Shown: piece after piece, positions 6,734 through 8,500 of the stretch
How positions within the stretch are numbered: the first letter of the stretch is position 1
How the letters are laid out: the number at the start of each line of letters is the position of its first letter
The notes under the pieces: generated by a model
Told to the model about the DNA's origin: nothing
Seen by the model: only the letters and a program-made list of their open reading frames with translations
Databases searched by the model: none
Origin: Bacteroidota bacterium
GTDB taxonomy: Bacteria > Bacteroidota > Bacteroidia > J057
Direction: 5' to 3'
Assembly: GCA_963169475.1 (NCBI GenBank)
Contig: CAUJFT010000265.1
Coordinates: 1-8,500, forward strand
DNA length: 8,500 nt
Program-made: the position numbers and the translations under genes

Positions 6734-8302
6734 ATGAAAAAGAAACAAATTTATTTTATACATCACATAAGGTATTTAGCCTTGGGACTCTTGTGCTTTA
6801 TGGCTACTATACACAAAAGCCAAGCGCAATGTACCGTAGTGGCAAATACCTCTGGATATAACTCCAGTTATACTCAAATATATGTACTTACTGATGCCTC
6901 CGGAGTCATTCTTGCACAAAATTCTACGGGAGTGTTTACAACCCCCACCAACGGGACTTACCATATCCACGCCCTAAATTATGACCCCGCTAGCCCCCCC
7001 TCTCCCCTCCCCGCCTCTATCATTGGTCAGCCAATCTCAAATGTAGGGAGTATGATAACCGGATGCTACAACGCTGATTTCCTTACGGATTTTGTGGTTA
7101 GGGTTTGCGGGTGTGTGCAAAATCAAACTATCTGTGCTGGAGACCCGCTCATCGTGTCTTCGCCAGGGTCTATGTCGGGATATACTCAACTATACGTTCT
7201 TGCTACCCCCTCCGGGACCATTATAGCAACCAATGCAACTGGCGATTTTAGCAATAACGTGATTGCAGGAAACAATTATCAAATTTATGCATTGAATTAC
7301 AATCCTTCTTCTCCGCCGAACCCCCTCCCTTCACCAGGATTAACTATTGCCGATGTGGGTAGTATGAATCAGGGCTGCATGAATCTTGATTTTTTTAATG
7401 ATTACGTTTGCTATGCCGTAAACAACTGCGCCGTATGCCAGCAAACCAACACGGTTCCCCAAGGAGCAGTCTATACCTCTGATGCCTCCGGTTATGCTTC
7501 CATAGGATACACCCAACTATATTTTTTGGTTGATCCCCTCACCAATGAAGTATTAGAAGTAAATGCAACAGGGATATTCACCTACAATTACCCCATAGGC
7601 ACCACCTACCAAGTTTATGCCCTCAACTATAATAATGCTGAACCACCCATTCCTATTCCGGCGCAAGGACAAAATATAAATGTATTGGGGACAAGCACAA
7701 CAGGGTGTTATAACAATAATTTTAACATAGACTATGTATGTAATACGATTGATGTACCTTTACCAGTTGATGCCTTAACCCTCACGGGGCATATATCAGG
7801 TACTACACATATCCTCAATTGGAAAACCACCGCCGAAATTAACAATGATTACTTTAATTTGGAATGGAGTGCCGATAATCAAAACTTTCACCCAATTCAC
7901 CAAATAGAAGGGAGTGGAAATAGCAGTATCCCACGATACTATACTTATACCCACACCCACCCGACCCCCGGATTAAATTATTATAGGATAAAACAAGTGG
8001 ATATTGGAGGGGCAGCCACATTCTCTAATACAATTGCACTCTCTAAAGACAAAAAATTATTGGTTAATCTATATCCAAGCCCGGTAGGCAACCAACTGAC
8101 AATAGAAACAGAAGGAGCAACCGGATTGATAACTTTTAACATTTATAATGATTTAGGGCAAAAGGTTTTTTCTGATGAATGGGAAGCAACCGCTTTCATT
8201 TACCAAAAAACAATTAATGTTTCCGAGCTTGCTTCAGGGGTATATCTTTATAAACTCATCAATATGAATGAGGGAATAAATGGTAAACTTTTAAAAGATT
8301 AG
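6734..8302 (+). CDS. T9SS cargo with three copies of an unrecognised domain, Fn3-like domain and Por-secretion tail
   Basis: The 522-residue product has a signal peptide (cleavage probably after HKSQAQ at 32). Residues about 33-126, 127-228 and 232-336 are three copies of one domain; each has GYTQLYVL-like, NATG-x-F, YQIYALNYNPSSPPNPLP and GC-x-N-x-x-F-x-x-DYVC segments, so each copy has conserved cysteines. I do not recognise this domain. Residues about 347-436 resemble the Fn3-like module that often precedes T9SS tails (LNWKTTAEINNDYFNLEWS, YYRIKQVD). Residues about 443-522 are the type A sorting domain: NLYPSPVGNQLTIE, FNIYNDLGQKV and the ending ASGVYLYKLINM with GKLLKD. By family knowledge the tail is removed and the protein is anchored or released at the surface. 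The ATG at 6734 is preferred to the GTG two codons upstream. The gene is followed by a strong hairpin. Confidence 0.93.
   Translation: MKKKQIYFIHHIRYLALGLLCFMATIHKSQAQCTVVANTSGYNSSYTQIYVLTDASGVILAQNSTGVFTTPTNGTYHIHALNYDPASPPSPLPASIIGQPISNVGSMITGCYNADFLTDFVVRVCGCVQNQTICAGDPLIVSSPGSMSGYTQLYVLATPSGTIIATNATGDFSNNVIAGNNYQIYALNYNPSSPPNPLPSPGLTIADVGSMNQGCMNLDFFNDYVCYAVNNCAVCQQTNTVPQGAVYTSDASGYASIGYTQLYFLVDPLTNEVLEVNATGIFTYNYPIGTTYQVYALNYNNAEPPIPIPAQGQNINVLGTSTTGCYNNNFNIDYVCNTIDVPLPVDALTLTGHISGTTHILNWKTTAEINNDYFNLEWSADNQNFHPIHQIEGSGNSSIPRYYTYTHTHPTPGLNYYRIKQVDIGGAATFSNTIALSKDKKLLVNLYPSPVGNQLTIETEGATGLITFNIYNDLGQKVFSDEWEATAFIYQKTINVSELASGVYLYKLINMNEGINGKLLKD
6830..7741 (+). repeat. Three tandem copies of a ~100-residue Cys-containing domain
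   Basis: Units at about 6830-7111, 7112-7417 and 7427-7741. Shared landmarks: YTQIYVL / YTQLYVL / YTQLYFL; NSTGVF / NATGDF / NATGIF; HALNYDPASPPSPLP / YALNYNPSSPPNPLP / YALNYNNAEPPIPIP; TGCYNADF / QGCMNLDF / TGCYNNNF. Protein similarity is clear but DNA copies have diverged. Confidence 0.88.
8060..8299 (+). other. Type A T9SS C-terminal sorting domain
   Basis: Residues 443-522 of the preceding protein, about 80 residues as usual for this class. The NLYPSPVGNQL opening, the YNDLGQKV strand and the SGVYLYKL strand near the end are the standard landmarks. Confidence 0.92.
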
Positions 8303-8327
8303 AGGCACGGTAAACGCATTAAAATCA

Positions 8328-8365
8328 ATAAGGCTATCCAAAAATTACTTTTTGGATAGCCTTAT
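8328..8365 (+). terminator. Strong intrinsic-type terminator hairpin
   Basis: ATAAGGCTATCCAAAAA (8328-8344) and TTTTTGGATAGCCTTAT (8349-8365) form a perfect 17-bp stem with a 4-nt TTAC loop, 25 bp after the stop of the 6734 gene. The T-run is inside the stem and only weakly T-rich DNA follows. It probably ends the 4994-8302 unit and may act in both directions. Confidence 0.85.
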
Positions 8366-8427
8366 GTATTCTATATTTGAATAAAAGATTGATCATTATT
8401 AAATCCGCCATCACAAAAGAGGAAAAA

Positions 8428-8500
8428 ATGAGACCGGTATTCAAGGCAAATTTTTATTCAACAAGGGCTGGGTTATTTCCCTTGGATTTAAACAAGTTTA
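8428..8500 (+). CDS. Probable start of a further gene (3' end outside the window)
   Basis: ATG at 8428 is preceded by AGAGG (8418-8422) with a 5-nt gap, the only good Shine-Dalgarno-like sequence in the window. The frame is open for 24 codons to the window end. It starts MRPVFKANFYSTRAGLFPLD and continues LNKF. The pattern FK-x(7)-R-x-x-LFPLDL faintly resembles the N-termini of IS1182-type transposases from memory, but too little is present to call a family. The 125 bp between the previous stop and this ATG hold the terminator and no gene. Confidence 0.45.
   Translation, partial: MRPVFKANFYSTRAGLFPLDLNKF

Noticed and set aside
6726..6737. Tiny ATG-TGC-TTA-TGA frame overlapping the 6734 start
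   Set aside because: Three codons only; no evidence that it is translated or used for coupling.

Overview
The window looks like chromosome of a Bacteroidota bacterium (Cytophaga/Saprospira/Chitinophaga-like breadth; genus not resolvable). Supporting evidence: a gliding-motility-associated C-terminal domain (CHU_C type) on the first gene, a Por-secretion-tail C-terminal domain on the last complete gene, signal peptides ending in a Q at the cleavage site, AT-rich spacers without clear Shine-Dalgarno sequences, and a TAnnTTTG-type -7 promoter element before nadK. The two C-terminal domains are the two common sorting signals of the type IX secretion system (T9SS), so the host almost certainly encodes a T9SS elsewhere.

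Layout. 1-1216 (+): 3' part of a large cell-surface adhesin-like protein (Ig-like repeats, PKD domain, CHU_C). 1244-1276: hairpin between convergent genes. 1301-1741 (-): small heat-shock protein (Hsp20). 1742-1957: divergent spacer with two GACA-N3-TGTC dyads. 1958-3721 (+): exported WG-repeat protein with a nearly exact 34-residue period. 3722-4618 (-): NAD kinase, whose stop codon directly abuts that of the WG gene. 4619-4993: 375-bp divergent spacer rich in inverted repeats. 4994-5350 (+): small exported protein of unknown function. 5443-6690 (+): exported protein with a CUB-like domain but no recognisable T9SS tail. 6734-8302 (+): exported protein with three copies of an unrecognised ~100-residue domain, an Fn3-like domain and a T9SS tail. 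8328-8365: strong hairpin terminator. 8428-8500 (+): probable start of a further gene running off the window.

Functionally the window mixes two housekeeping genes (hsp20, nadK) with five exported or surface proteins. The three + strand genes from 4994 to 8302 lie in the same direction with gaps of 92 and 43 bp and end at one strong terminator, so they could form one transcription unit for surface proteins. No CRISPR array, tRNA, rRNA or complete mobile element was seen. The least explained items are the triple-repeat domain in the 6734 gene, the dyad-rich spacers, and the missing sorting tail of the 5443 protein.
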